A DNA stretch of 19,627 nucleotides, taken from NORP181 sp047623555. Its GTDB lineage: Bacteria > Pseudomonadota > Alphaproteobacteria > Rhodobacterales > Rhodobacteraceae. Below the pieces are notes generated by a model. It did no database searches and was not told the origin of the DNA. It was given only the letters and a program-made list of their open reading frames with translations. How positions within the stretch are numbered: position 1 is the stretch's first letter; each line of letters begins with the position of its first letter. The position numbers and the translations under genes are program-made. Shown here piece after piece: positions 7,683 through 15,569 of the stretch. The stretch is taken from the NCBI GenBank assembly GCA_047623555.1, contig JBLHMP010000074.1:1-19627 (forward strand). Direction: 5' to 3'.

Positions 7683-8381
7683 ATGCAGGCGGTTCTGGCA
7701 GCCGTTTTAGTCTGCTTCGGACTACCTTTGGCGGCCCAGACCATCAGCACTGCCCGATTTGCAGAGCCAACGGATCGCTATGATCACGGTATCTTGGGCG
7801 ACGCGCTGGAATGGGGCGCGCTGGTTTTGGCGTTGCAGGACGGCACAAAAATCACCTTGCGATTGCCGAAATCTCGGGTTTTCGAAGACTTTGAGCCGCG
7901 TCTTGCTGATGTCGACGGCGACGGAACCCCCGAGGTTATCGTTATCGAAACCGATATCGCGCGCGGCGCAAGCCTTGCAATCTATGATGCCAAAGGCAAA
8001 CGCACAGCAACACCCTACATCGGGCGCACGCATCGCTGGCTGGCGCCGTTGGGCGCGGCCGACCTTGATGGCGATGGTGCGATTGAACTGGCCTATATCG
8101 ACCGTCCGCATCTGGCCAAAACTCTGCGCATCTGGCGCTACCAAAACGGCAAACTCACCCCGGTTGCGGACTTGCCAGGTCTGACCAATCACCAGATCGG
8201 GCAGGATTACATCTCGGGTGGCATTCGTAATTGTGGCCAAGGACACGAGATCATCACCGTCAACGGTAATTGGTCCCGTCTGATGGCCTCAACGCTAAAC
8301 AACAACGCCCTTACCACACGTGACATCGGCGCCTTCAATGGCCGCACCAGCTTTGCCACAGCTCTAAACTGCGCCAACTAA
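7683..8381 (+). CDS. Exported FG-GAP/VCBS-like repeat protein
   Basis: A 232-residue protein with an N-terminal signal peptide (hydrophobic 2-18, likely cut in LAAQT). Two calcium-loop-like motifs, DVDGDG at 76-81 and DLDGDG at 127-132, are each followed by PEV or IEL, as in FG-GAP/VCBS beta-propeller blades. Only two blades are clear, so a full seven-blade propeller is unlikely. It probably acts in the periplasm or is exported; no enzymatic motif is seen. It starts one base after the ferredoxin stop, so the two are likely one transcript, although a cytoplasmic ferredoxin and an exported protein are not an obvious functional pair. Confidence 0.75.
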   Translation: MQAVLAAVLVCFGLPLAAQTISTARFAEPTDRYDHGILGDALEWGALVLALQDGTKITLRLPKSRVFEDFEPRLADVDGDGTPEVIVIETDIARGASLAIYDAKGKRTATPYIGRTHRWLAPLGAADLDGDGAIELAYIDRPHLAKTLRIWRYQNGKLTPVADLPGLTNHQIGQDYISGGIRNCGQGHEIITVNGNWSRLMASTLNNNALTTRDIGAFNGRTSFATALNCAN

Positions 8382-8399
8382 CTTCTTTTGTTGAAAAAT

Positions 8400-8442
8400 A
8401 TCCCGGGGAATCCTGGACTTGTCCGGGATGGGGCAGAGCCCC
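8400..8442 (-). terminator. Paired hairpins downstream of purD
   Basis: Read leftward from purD: GGGGC-TCT-GCCCC (8442-8430), then ATCCCGG/CCGGGAT (8429-8400) with a 16-base loop, followed by ATTTTTC. It may terminate purD on the minus strand and perhaps the rightward gene ending at 8381. The layout parallels the element at 14353-14395. Confidence 0.55.
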
Positions 8443-8483
8443 TAAAACATGGAATCAGGCGTCAGCCCGGCCTTGTAATCCCC

Positions 8484-9749
8484 CTAATCCAGTGCCCGCC
8501 AACCAATGTCGTTGCGATAAAACCCATCCGGCCACTCCACAGCCTCTGCCATTCCATAGGCCTTGGCGCGGGCCTCTGCCAGTGTCGCGCCGCGTGCTGT
8601 CAGTCCCAGCACCCGACCACCAACGGCCAAAAACTGCCCGTCTTTGCGCGCTGTCCCGGCATGGAAACACATCTCCGAACTGTTTTCCGGCAAACCGTCC
8701 AAGCCACCAATAACACTGCCTTTGACATAACCCCCGGGATAGCCATCCGCCGCCATCACCACCGACATCGCATGATCATCGCCCCATTGGACCTTTTCAC
8801 CCGCGAGGCGCCCCTCGGCCGCCGCATGCATCAAATCCATCGCCTGCGCCCCAAGGCGCATCATCAATACCTGACATTCCGGATCGCCAAAACGCACGTT
8901 GTATTCGATCAATCGCGGCTGACCATCCTTGATCATCAGCCCAACAAACAACACGCCCTGAACAGGCATGCCGCGTCGTTTCATTTCGGCGATGGTCGGG
9001 CGTACAATTTCAGCCATGGCTTTTTCGGCCACAACTTCCGTTAGCACTGGCGCGGGCGAATAGGCCCCCATGCCGCCGGTATTTGGCCCGGTATCACCTT
9101 CGCCCACCCGTTTGTGATCTTGTGCAGTGCCAAAGGGCATCGCCACCTCGCCGTCGCACAACACAAAAAACGACGCCTCTTCGCCTTCAAGAAACTCTTC
9201 GATGACAACCTCGGCGCCAGCGCCGCCAAAGGCCCCGCCAAACATGTCGTCGATGGCCGCAAGTGCGGTGGCTTCGTCCATCGCCACGATCACGCCTTTG
9301 CCCGCTGCCAGCCCATCCGCCTTGACCACAATCGGCGCGCCTTGGGCGCGCACATAGGCCTTGGCGGCTTCGGCATCGTGAAAATGGCCATAGGCGGATG
9401 TCGGCGCATTCACCGCATCGCAAATTTCCTTGGTAAAGCTTTTGGAAGCCTCAAGCCGCGCCGCTTGCGCCGAGGGGCCAAACACCAGAATGCCCGCGTC
9501 GCGCAGCCGGTCGGCGATTCCAGCGGCCAAAGGTGCCTCTGGGCCGACAATGACAAACTCAATGGCGTTTTCCTCGGCAAAGCGCACGACTTCGCCGCCA
9601 TCCATGATGTCCAACGCCGCGCAATCGGCGATCTGGGCGATGCCCGCGTTGCCCGGTGCCACAATTAGTTTGTCGCATTTTGGGTTCTGCATCACTGCCC
9701 ATGCCAGCGCATGTTCGCGCCCGCCGCTGCCGAGAATTAGGATGTTCAT
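8484..9749 (-). CDS. purD: Phosphoribosylamine-glycine ligase (GAR synthetase)
   Basis: Second step of purine synthesis: joins glycine to phosphoribosylamine using ATP. The 421-residue product has GSGGREHA at 7-14, an ATP-grasp core with KADGLAAGKGV, the hallmark HKRVGEGDTGPNTGGMGAYSP, and the metal-binding LIEYNVRFGDPE. The frame is open a further 74 codons upstream, but the start at 9749 is chosen because the protein then begins exactly at the conserved MNILILGSGGREHA and an AGGGA lies about 9 bases upstream; the longer frame would run into xseA. It is divergent from xseA with a 79-base gap. Confidence 0.97.
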   Translation of the reverse strand: MNILILGSGGREHALAWAVMQNPKCDKLIVAPGNAGIAQIADCAALDIMDGGEVVRFAEENAIEFVIVGPEAPLAAGIADRLRDAGILVFGPSAQAARLEASKSFTKEICDAVNAPTSAYGHFHDAEAAKAYVRAQGAPIVVKADGLAAGKGVIVAMDEATALAAIDDMFGGAFGGAGAEVVIEEFLEGEEASFFVLCDGEVAMPFGTAQDHKRVGEGDTGPNTGGMGAYSPAPVLTEVVAEKAMAEIVRPTIAEMKRRGMPVQGVLFVGLMIKDGQPRLIEYNVRFGDPECQVLMMRLGAQAMDLMHAAAEGRLAGEKVQWGDDHAMSVVMAADGYPGGYVKGSVIGGLDGLPENSSEMCFHAGTARKDGQFLAVGGRVLGLTARGATLAEARAKAYGMAEAVEWPDGFYRNDIGWRALD

Positions 9750-9790
9750 GAAATTGTCCCTCGTGATCTGCTTGGCCTTGTCCTTGCGGC

Positions 9791-9819
9791 GTTCTAAGCT
9801 GGGACAAACGTTGAGACAA
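9791..9819 (-). promoter_or_regulatory. Candidate promoter for purD
   Basis: On the minus strand, TTGTCT (9819-9814) and TAGAAC (9796-9791) are 17 bases apart. Each matches four of six consensus bases. It sits in the short purD-xseA gap, 42 bases before the purD start. Confidence 0.3.
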
Positions 9820-9828
9820 GGTGCACAA

Positions 9829-11310
9829 ATGTCCGATCTGATAGACGACCCGATTCCGGGCCAAAACCTGCCCGAATTTACCGTATCCGAGATTTCTGGT
9901 GCAATAAAACGCACGCTTGAGGATGAGTTTGGTCGCATCCGAGTCAAAGGTGAGGTTGGGCGCGTTTTCAAGGCCCGCTCTGGTCATCTGTATTACGACG
10001 TCAAAGATGACCGAAATGTGCTGGCCTGCACCACCTGGAAAGGTCAGGTCGCCAATCTAAGCGTGGTTCCCGAAGAGGGGCTCGAGGTTGTTGTCACCGG
10101 CCGTCTGACTGCCTTTGGGGCGCAGTCCAAATACAACATGAACGTCGAAGAGGTGGCGGTTGCCGGGCAGGGCGCGCTGATGGCGTTGCTGGAAAAACGC
10201 AAAAAGCTGCTTGAGGCCGAAGGGTTGTTTGATCCTGCGCGCAAACAACAGTTGCCCTATTTGCCCGAGATCATTGGCGTCATCACCTCGCCTTCGGGCG
10301 CGGTGATTCGCGATATTTTGCACCGGTTGCGCGACCGGTTTCCGCGCAAAGTGCTGATCTGGCCAGTTGCCGTACAGGGCAAAGCCTGCGCACCAGAAGT
10401 TGCGCGCGCCATCGAAGGTTTTAATGCGATGACCGCTGGCGGCGGCCTGCCACGTCCTGATTTGCTGATTGTGGCGCGCGGTGGTGGCTCGGTCGAAGAC
10501 TTGTGGGGCTTTAACGAAGAAATCGTCGCGCGGGCGGCGGCGGCCTCGGAGATTCCGCTGATTTCGGCCGTTGGTCACGAGAGCGATACCACCCTGATTG
10601 ATTTCGTCTCAGATATGCGGGCGCCGACGCCGACCGCGGCGGCGGAACTCGCGGTGCCGGTGCGCCTTGATCTGATCGCCCATATCGACGGGCAGGGCGC
10701 GCGGCTGATCCACGCGGTCAGCACCGCAGTATCCCGGCGTCGTCAACGATTGGCCGATCTGGCGCGGGCATTGCCGCGCCCTGAAACGTTGCTTGATGGT
10801 CCACGTCAGCGGTTTGATCGTGCGTCTGAGGCGCTGCCAAACGCATTGATTCGCGGCGTGCATACCCGGCGTGTGGCCCTGTCCGAGGTGTCTGGCGGGC
10901 TACGACCGGCCAATTTGTTGCGTTTGGTGGCCGGGGCGCGGGACCGGCTTGATCGGCGCGCTGCGCTGCTCACGGCGGATCGGTTGACCGAAAGGCTGGA
11001 TCGACGTCGCGAAGCATTGGATGGGTTTAGTCGCAGGTTGTCGTCGGCTGGACGTGGCCAGATTGATCGGTTGCGTCAGCAGCTAGAGGCGAGGGATCGG
11101 TTGCGCGAAACACTAAGTTACAAGGCGACGTTAGAACGGGGCTATGCGGTGGTTTGGGCTGACGGGGCGGTTGTGACGCGCAAATCGGTGGCGGCGAAAT
11201 CGGCGGCGCTTGAGATCGAATTTGCGGATGGGCGGTTGTCGGTTGGTGGAAAATCGGCGCGCAAGGCTTCGGGGAAATCTGGCGCTTCGGATCAGGGGTC
11301 GTTGTTTTAG
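9829..11310 (+). CDS. xseA: Exodeoxyribonuclease VII large subunit
   Basis: Catalytic subunit of exonuclease VII, which degrades single-stranded DNA to oligonucleotides. The 493-residue product has an N-terminal OB fold at about 17-110 (FTVSEISGAIKR start), GVITSPSGA at 150-158, RGGGSVEDLW at 217-226, GHESDTT at 249-255 and RAPTPTAAAE at 264-273, all typical of XseA. A long Arg/Leu-rich coiled-coil region follows at about 280-440, and a Lys/Ser/Gly-rich tail ends in QGSLF. The frame is open further upstream across purD, but ATG 9829 has AAGG at 9818-9821 and matches the family start. No xseB is present in the window. Confidence 0.96.
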   Translation: MSDLIDDPIPGQNLPEFTVSEISGAIKRTLEDEFGRIRVKGEVGRVFKARSGHLYYDVKDDRNVLACTTWKGQVANLSVVPEEGLEVVVTGRLTAFGAQSKYNMNVEEVAVAGQGALMALLEKRKKLLEAEGLFDPARKQQLPYLPEIIGVITSPSGAVIRDILHRLRDRFPRKVLIWPVAVQGKACAPEVARAIEGFNAMTAGGGLPRPDLLIVARGGGSVEDLWGFNEEIVARAAAASEIPLISAVGHESDTTLIDFVSDMRAPTPTAAAELAVPVRLDLIAHIDGQGARLIHAVSTAVSRRRQRLADLARALPRPETLLDGPRQRFDRASEALPNALIRGVHTRRVALSEVSGGLRPANLLRLVAGARDRLDRRAALLTADRLTERLDRRREALDGFSRRLSSAGRGQIDRLRQQLEARDRLRETLSYKATLERGYAVVWADGAVVTRKSVAAKSAALEIEFADGRLSVGGKSARKASGKSGASDQGSLF

Positions 11311-11326
11311 GAGGCGTAACGCAGAT

Positions 11327-11354
11327 TATTTTTGCCTCCGGCGGGGAGTTCAAG
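11327..11354 (+). repeat. Rhodobacterales-style intergenic G/C hairpin after xseA
   Basis: TTATTTTTGCCTCCGGCGGGGAG contains the short stem CTCC/GGAG. I recall GCCTCCGGCGGG-type sequences as frequent intergenic elements in Rhodobacteraceae; this is from memory, not a search. It may help end xseA transcription. Confidence 0.4.
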
Positions 11355-11361
11355 CCGTCCA

Positions 11362-11385
11362 GGAAATGCTCTGGGAGAGCATTCC
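11362..11385. terminator. Stem-loop between convergent xseA and leftward gene
   Basis: AATGCTCT (11365-11372), loop GGG, AGAGCATT (11376-11383): a perfect 8-bp stem, extended by GG/CC past a bulged A. No T-run follows, so it is a stem-loop in a terminator position rather than a clear intrinsic terminator. Confidence 0.5.
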
Positions 11386-11433
11386 AGGTGCAGAACAGGC
11401 AGAGCCTAAAGGGAAATTGGATTTGATGGGAGG

Positions 11434-11841
11434 TTACACTCCGACCTCTGGGCCAAGGCAGAACATGTCTTCGTCGACGTCTTGCGCCTCGTGTAGCTCG
11501 GTTGCCAGCGGGTCGTTTTCAAACTGGGCGGTCAGGCCGTTTCGGCCTTGGGAAAACGTCCAGCATTGCGGGTCTGGTCGGTCCTCGTAGACGAAACAGA
11601 TTTGCCCGGCGTCTTCGTACCAGATGCCATCCTGACATTTGCCATCCAGAAACGACCAGACGACCCGCTGATTGTCCATATAACGTTCAACGCCGTAAGC
11701 GTCGCCATCGGCGCCGTAGTAAAGGGTTTTGCCATTTGTATAGGCATCAAATGCCTCAGCCGTCATTGGCGGTTCTGCAAATGCAGGCAGGACGATCAGG
11801 CACGCGATCAGGCCGGGGGGAATCATAAAACGCAACTTCAT
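11434..11841 (-). CDS. Small exported protein of unknown function with four cysteines
   Basis: A 135-residue protein with a clear signal peptide (hydrophobic 9-21, likely cleavage after AFA at 22). The mature part has MTAEAFDAYTNGKTLYYG, then a block rich in Trp/Tyr/Cys: DGKCQDGIWYEDAGQICFVYED and PQCWTF. Mature cysteines 69, 82, 93 and 128 could form two disulfides. I do not recognise a named family with a known role; it is plausibly a periplasmic protein. The start is fixed by the signal peptide; no strong ribosome site is visible. It is convergent with xseA and divergent from the NuoEF-like gene. Confidence 0.75.
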   Translation of the reverse strand: MKLRFMIPPGLIACLIVLPAFAEPPMTAEAFDAYTNGKTLYYGADGDAYGVERYMDNQRVVWSFLDGKCQDGIWYEDAGQICFVYEDRPDPQCWTFSQGRNGLTAQFENDPLATELHEAQDVDEDMFCLGPEVGV

Positions 11842-11927
11842 GGGGTGATCTTTGCAGATATTGCATCGGGCAGGAACACCACTTTGGCATGAGCTGGTAA
11901 AGCCACGTCCGTTATGTCGTTTTTGGC

Positions 11928-11956
11928 CTGACCTACGCGAGCAGGCAGGCTATAGA
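11928..11956 (+). promoter_or_regulatory. Candidate promoter for the NuoE-NuoF fusion gene
   Basis: CTGACC at 11928-11933 and TATAGA at 11951-11956 with a 17-base spacer. A start of transcription near 11963 would leave a leader of about 24 bases before the chosen ATG, and would exclude the longer upstream frame. Confidence 0.4.
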
Positions 11957-11986
11957 TCAGTGAAGACTTCAGGGAAGGGCTGGCTT

Positions 11987-13675
11987 ATGGCGTTGGATGA
12001 TCGCAAGGGCGTATGGAAATCGGGCAAAGGTAAAGGGCGGCGGACCCCAAAGGGACGCCAGCTTGAGGATCAGGCCTGGGACGAGGTGCGTACGCTGTTG
12101 GGCGCATTGCCTTATCGGCGTGATTTGCTGATCGAATACCTGCACCTGATACAGGATAAATACGGTCATTTGTCGGCGGCGCATCTGCGTGCATTGGCCG
12201 AAGAACTTCGCATTTCCATGGCCGAAGTTTACGAAGTTGCAACGTTTTACGCGCATTTTGATGTGGTAAAAGAAGGCGAGGTGCCACCGCCTGCATTGAC
12301 CATCCGGGTCTGTGATTCCCTAAGTTGTGAAATGGCCGGGGCGCAGCAATTGCGTGATGCTTTGGCAAGCGGGCTGGATGCGTCAGAGGTGCGGGTTTTG
12401 CGCGCGCCGTGCATGGGGCGCTGTGATACCGCGCCGGTGCTGGAACTTGGTCATGCGCATATTGACCACGCGACATTTGATAAGGCCAAAGCGGCGATTG
12501 CAGCGGGGCGAACCCACGCGGTTGTGCCTGCGGATTATGAAACCTACGCCGAATATGTGGCGGCAGGAGGCTACGAGACGCTGACCAGCCTGCGCAAATC
12601 CGGCAATTGGGAAGCTGTACAAGAGACAGTTTTGGCCTCGGGGCTGCGCGGACTTGGCGGTGCCGGGTTTCCGTCGGGGCGCAAATGGGGCTTTGTTCGG
12701 GCCGCTGATGGCCCACGTTATCTGGCGGTGAATGGCGACGAGGGCGAGCCGGGGACGTTCAAAGACCGCTATTATCTGGAACGCGAGCCGCATCCATTTC
12801 TGGAGGGCATGTTGATAGCCGCCTGGGCGGTTGAAGCGGAAACCTGCTTTATCTATATCCGCGATGAATACCCGGCCGCGATTGCAATTTTACGCCGTGA
12901 GATTGCGGCGATTGAGGCGGCTGGGCTGGTCGAGGTGGGCTATATTGATCTGCGACGCGGTGCCGGTGCCTATATCTGCGGCGAAGAAAGCGCGATGATT
13001 GAGAGCATCGAAGGCAAACGTGGCATGCCACGTCATCGCCCACCTTATGTGGCGCAGGTGGGGATATTTGATCGCCCGACTTTGGTGCATAATATTGAGA
13101 CGCTGTATTGGGTGAGCAAGGTTTGCCGCGAAGGTCCGCAGATTTTGACCTCGGTTGAAAAGAACGGGCGCCAGGGGCTGCGCAGTTATTCGGTGTCGGG
13201 TCGGGTGAAATCTCCCGGGGTGCATTTGTTGCCTGCGGGATCGACCATTCTGGACTTGATTGAGGCGGCCGGTGGGATGCTTGATGGGCATGTGTTCAAG
13301 GCCTATCAACCAGGTGGGCCATCATCGGGATTGTTGCCTGCGTCGATCAATGGCGTGCCGTTGGATTTTGATACATTGCAGCCTTTGGGCAGCTTTATCG
13401 GCTCGGCCGCGGTTGTTGTGTTGTCCGATCACGACAGTGCGCGAGGTGCGGCGCTGAATATGCTGCGGTTCTTTGAGGATGAAAGCTGTGGGCAATGTAC
13501 GCCATGTCGGGTGGGCTGTGAAAAGGCCGTGAAGCTGATGCAGGCGGATCATTGGGATCAGGACCTGCTCGAAGAGTTGTGCGTGGCGATGTCTGATGCC
13601 TCGATCTGCGGGCTGGGACAGGCGGCGCCAAATCCGATCCGCATGACGATAAAGCACTTTCCGAACGAGGTTTGA
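11987..13675 (+). CDS. NAD-linked formate dehydrogenase beta subunit (NuoE-NuoF fusion)
   Basis: A diaphorase-type subunit that passes electrons between iron-sulfur clusters, FMN and NAD. The 562-residue product joins a NuoE-like thioredoxin-fold 2Fe-2S domain (about 25-175; Cys109, Cys114, Cys142, Cys146) to a NuoF-like part. The NuoF part has GLRGLGGAGFPSG at 219-231 (FMN/NADH), NGDEGEPGTFKDR at 249-261, and a 4Fe-4S site at Cys501, Cys504, Cys507 and Cys541. All cluster ligands are present. This fusion is typical of Fdh1B-like beta subunits of soluble formate dehydrogenases, and also of HoxF of NAD-reducing hydrogenases. No alpha subunit, gamma subunit or hydrogenase gene is in the window. 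The start is ATG 11987 with GGGAAGGG at 11972-11979; the frame is open 45 codons further upstream without support. Confidence 0.85.
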   Translation: MALDDRKGVWKSGKGKGRRTPKGRQLEDQAWDEVRTLLGALPYRRDLLIEYLHLIQDKYGHLSAAHLRALAEELRISMAEVYEVATFYAHFDVVKEGEVPPPALTIRVCDSLSCEMAGAQQLRDALASGLDASEVRVLRAPCMGRCDTAPVLELGHAHIDHATFDKAKAAIAAGRTHAVVPADYETYAEYVAAGGYETLTSLRKSGNWEAVQETVLASGLRGLGGAGFPSGRKWGFVRAADGPRYLAVNGDEGEPGTFKDRYYLEREPHPFLEGMLIAAWAVEAETCFIYIRDEYPAAIAILRREIAAIEAAGLVEVGYIDLRRGAGAYICGEESAMIESIEGKRGMPRHRPPYVAQVGIFDRPTLVHNIETLYWVSKVCREGPQILTSVEKNGRQGLRSYSVSGRVKSPGVHLLPAGSTILDLIEAAGGMLDGHVFKAYQPGGPSSGLLPASINGVPLDFDTLQPLGSFIGSAAVVVLSDHDSARGAALNMLRFFEDESCGQCTPCRVGCEKAVKLMQADHWDQDLLEELCVAMSDASICGLGQAAPNPIRMTIKHFPNEV

Positions 13676-14316
13676 CACCGCTGCCTTGGATCGCCTTGGC
13701 GTGTGCCGTTGGCTATTTGGCACTGACGGCCCGCCCGGCTGGGGTGTTGCGGTCGGTTGTTAAAACGACTGCGGTTGCTGCTTTGGCGGTGGCCGCTGTG
13801 CTGGCACAGGCCCCGGTGATGTTGGCTGTTGCGCTGGCGTTATGTGCGCTAGGGGATTTACTGTTGTCGCGCGACGGTGACGCGGCATTTATGGGTGGGA
13901 TCGCCGCGTTTGCCGCTGGGCATCTGGCCTATATCGCTTTGTTTTTGTTACATCCTTTGGCAGATATCGGGCGGATTGGGGACGTACCTCAGGTTTGGGT
14001 CGCGGCTGGACTCGTTCTGCTGGGAGTGGTCATGGCACGATTGTTGGCCCCGCGGGCAGGTTCGTTACGCGGACCGGTGTTGGGTTACATTCCGATCATT
14101 CTGGGGATGGGCGTGGCGGTTTTGGCGCTGCCTGAGACTGGTCCGGGGCCGGGATGGGCGTTGGTGGCGGCCTTTGCGTTTGTCGCGTCTGATATGGTTC
14201 TGGCGAGCGAGAAATTTTTGCTGACAGAGGGGCATCCGGCGTTGCGTTGGACACCGTATGTGGTTTGGCCGCTTTATTGGGGGGCGCAGGCCGGTTTTTT
14301 TGCTGTATTTGCGTGA
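13672..14316 (+). CDS. YhhN-family (lysoplasmalogenase-like) membrane protein
   Basis: A very hydrophobic 214-residue protein with about seven or eight membrane segments. LGDLLLSRD (60-68), FAAGHLAYIALF (80-91) and VASDMVLASEKF (171-182) fit the YhhN/TMEM86 pattern with conserved acidic residues in membrane helices. Family members include lysoplasmalogenases that cleave the vinyl ether bond of lysoplasmalogens, but bacterial members are mostly untested. The predicted start is a TTG overlapping the stop of the upstream gene as TTGA; GAGG lies only one base before it, so the exact start is uncertain, and coupling to the upstream gene is likely. Whether it functions with that enzyme is unknown. 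Confidence 0.8.
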   Translation: MTPLPWIALACAVGYLALTARPAGVLRSVVKTTAVAALAVAAVLAQAPVMLAVALALCALGDLLLSRDGDAAFMGGIAAFAAGHLAYIALFLLHPLADIGRIGDVPQVWVAAGLVLLGVVMARLLAPRAGSLRGPVLGYIPIILGMGVAVLALPETGPGPGWALVAAFAFVASDMVLASEKFLLTEGHPALRWTPYVVWPLYWGAQAGFFAVFA

Positions 14317-14352
14317 ATGTGGCGAGAGGATACATATATTGTTGAAACATAT

Positions 14353-14395
14353 GGGGGCTTTGCCCCCAAACCCCCAAAGGTATTTGGAACGAGAA
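14353..14395 (+). repeat. G/C hairpin intergenic element after the YhhN-like gene
   Basis: GGGGGC-TTT-GCCCCC hairpin at 14353-14367, then ACCCCCAAAGGTATTTGGAA at 14370-14389 and GAGAAGAAAA. The same plan (GGGGC-TNT-GCCCC, then a C/G-rich piece and TATTT) is seen leftward after purD. I recall such GTATTTGGAA...GAAGAA strings as abundant in Rhodobacterales intergenic DNA; copy number cannot be checked here. It is in a terminator position. Confidence 0.5.
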
Positions 14396-14464
14396 GAAAA
14401 TAGGGCGTTTCGCGTCGAGGGTGGATCACCTATTAGGGAGTAGGGGATTGGATGAGGTTGGGCC

Positions 14465-15565
14465 ATGTCACTATTTAACAAGCTGAAAACGCGGCTTTTT
14501 CGGTCTTCGGCGAAGATTGAGGAAGGGCTGGATGCGATTGTCGAAGATGGCGGTAAGGTCGAAGCGGTTGTAGAGGCCCCGATTGTTGAGCCCGTTGGTG
14601 AGGCTCCGGTTGTTGAGGTTAAGACAGAGGTGATTGCTGAAATCCCTGAACCCGAGGTTGTTGCTCCTGAACCGGCAAAGCCGGGGATGTTGGGGCGGTT
14701 ACTGGGGCGGTCGGCACCTGCGCCTGTGGTGCGCCGGGTGTTGGATGACGATATGTTAGAGCAACTCGAAGAGTTGCTGATTACCACCGATATGGGGGTG
14801 GATACGGCGCTGCGGGTGACTGCTAATATGGCCGAAGGGCGATTTGGCAAAAAGCTGTCGGTGGATGAGATTAAACAATTGCTGGCCGATGAAATCACCC
14901 GGATCATGGAGCCTGTGGCGCGGCCGTTACCTTTGTATCCCAAACGCCCGCAAGTGGTTCTGGTGGTTGGCGTCAACGGATCGGGCAAGACCACGACGAT
15001 TGGCAAGCTGGCCAGTCAGTTTCGCGCGGCAGGTAAGAAAGTGGTGATTGCTGCGGGTGATACGTTTCGCGCAGCCGCTGTTGAACAGTTGCAGGTTTGG
15101 GGCGATCGCGCCGGGGTTCCGGTTTTGACGGCTCCGCAAGGGTCGGACCCGGCGAGCCTTGTGTTTGATGCGATGACCAAGGCGCAAGAGGACGGCGCGG
15201 ATTTGCTGCTGATTGATACCGCCGGGCGATTGCAAAACCGGGCCGATCTGATGGAAGAATTGGCCAAAATTGTGCGCGTCATTCGCAAGAAAGACCCGAG
15301 CGCACCGCATAATACGTTACTGGTGCTGGACGCGACCACCGGGCAAAACGCGCTGAGCCAGGTTGAGATTTTTCGCAAGATTTCAGACGTTTCGGGGTTG
15401 GTGATGACCAAGCTGGACGGCACCGCCAAAGGTGGTGTTCTGGTGGCGTTGGCGGATAAATTCGGCCTGCCGATCCATGCCATTGGCGTGGGCGAGCAGA
15501 TTGATGATCTGAACGCCTTTGATCCGGCTGAATTTGCCGCCGCGCTGACCGGGGTGGAAAAATAA
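14465..15565 (+). CDS. ftsY: Signal recognition particle receptor FtsY
   Basis: GTPase that docks SRP-ribosome complexes at the membrane for co-translational insertion. The 366-residue product has an acidic, Glu/Pro/Val-rich N-terminus (about 18-72; EVVEAP/EPVGEAP-like repeats) preceded by a basic amphipathic start, the four-helix N domain (about 90-155), and the G domain with GVNGSGKTT 169-177, DTFRAAA 199-205, DTAGR 251-255 and TKLDG 315-319. Ffh is excluded by the absence of the M domain. GAGG at 14454-14457 lies 7 bases before the ATG. It is followed closely by the transporter gene. Confidence 0.97.
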   Translation: MSLFNKLKTRLFRSSAKIEEGLDAIVEDGGKVEAVVEAPIVEPVGEAPVVEVKTEVIAEIPEPEVVAPEPAKPGMLGRLLGRSAPAPVVRRVLDDDMLEQLEELLITTDMGVDTALRVTANMAEGRFGKKLSVDEIKQLLADEITRIMEPVARPLPLYPKRPQVVLVVGVNGSGKTTTIGKLASQFRAAGKKVVIAAGDTFRAAAVEQLQVWGDRAGVPVLTAPQGSDPASLVFDAMTKAQEDGADLLLIDTAGRLQNRADLMEELAKIVRVIRKKDPSAPHNTLLVLDATTGQNALSQVEIFRKISDVSGLVMTKLDGTAKGGVLVALADKFGLPIHAIGVGEQIDDLNAFDPAEFAAALTGVEK

Positions 15566-15569
15566 CAAG

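Noticed and set aside
8388..9668. Long rightward frames across purD (for example 8388-9044 and 9114-9668)
   Set aside because: They are antisense shadows in a high-GC gene; purD is unambiguous on the minus strand.
9430..9828. N-terminal extension of xseA by 133 codons
   Set aside because: It is antisense to purD and lacks XseA similarity. ATG 9829 has a ribosome site and starts the OB fold at the right distance.
9750..9971. N-terminal extension of purD by 74 codons
   Set aside because: It runs into the xseA coding region on the other strand. The conserved PurD N-terminus begins exactly at 9749 with its own ribosome site.
11884..11902. Sigma-54 promoter before the NuoE-NuoF gene
   Set aside because: TTGGCAT suggests a -24 element, but the GC of the -12 element is missing at the required spacing.
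11852..11986. N-terminal extension of the NuoE-NuoF fusion by 45 codons
   Set aside because: It would cross the candidate promoter at 11928-11956. The ribosome site GGGAAGGG precedes ATG 11987.
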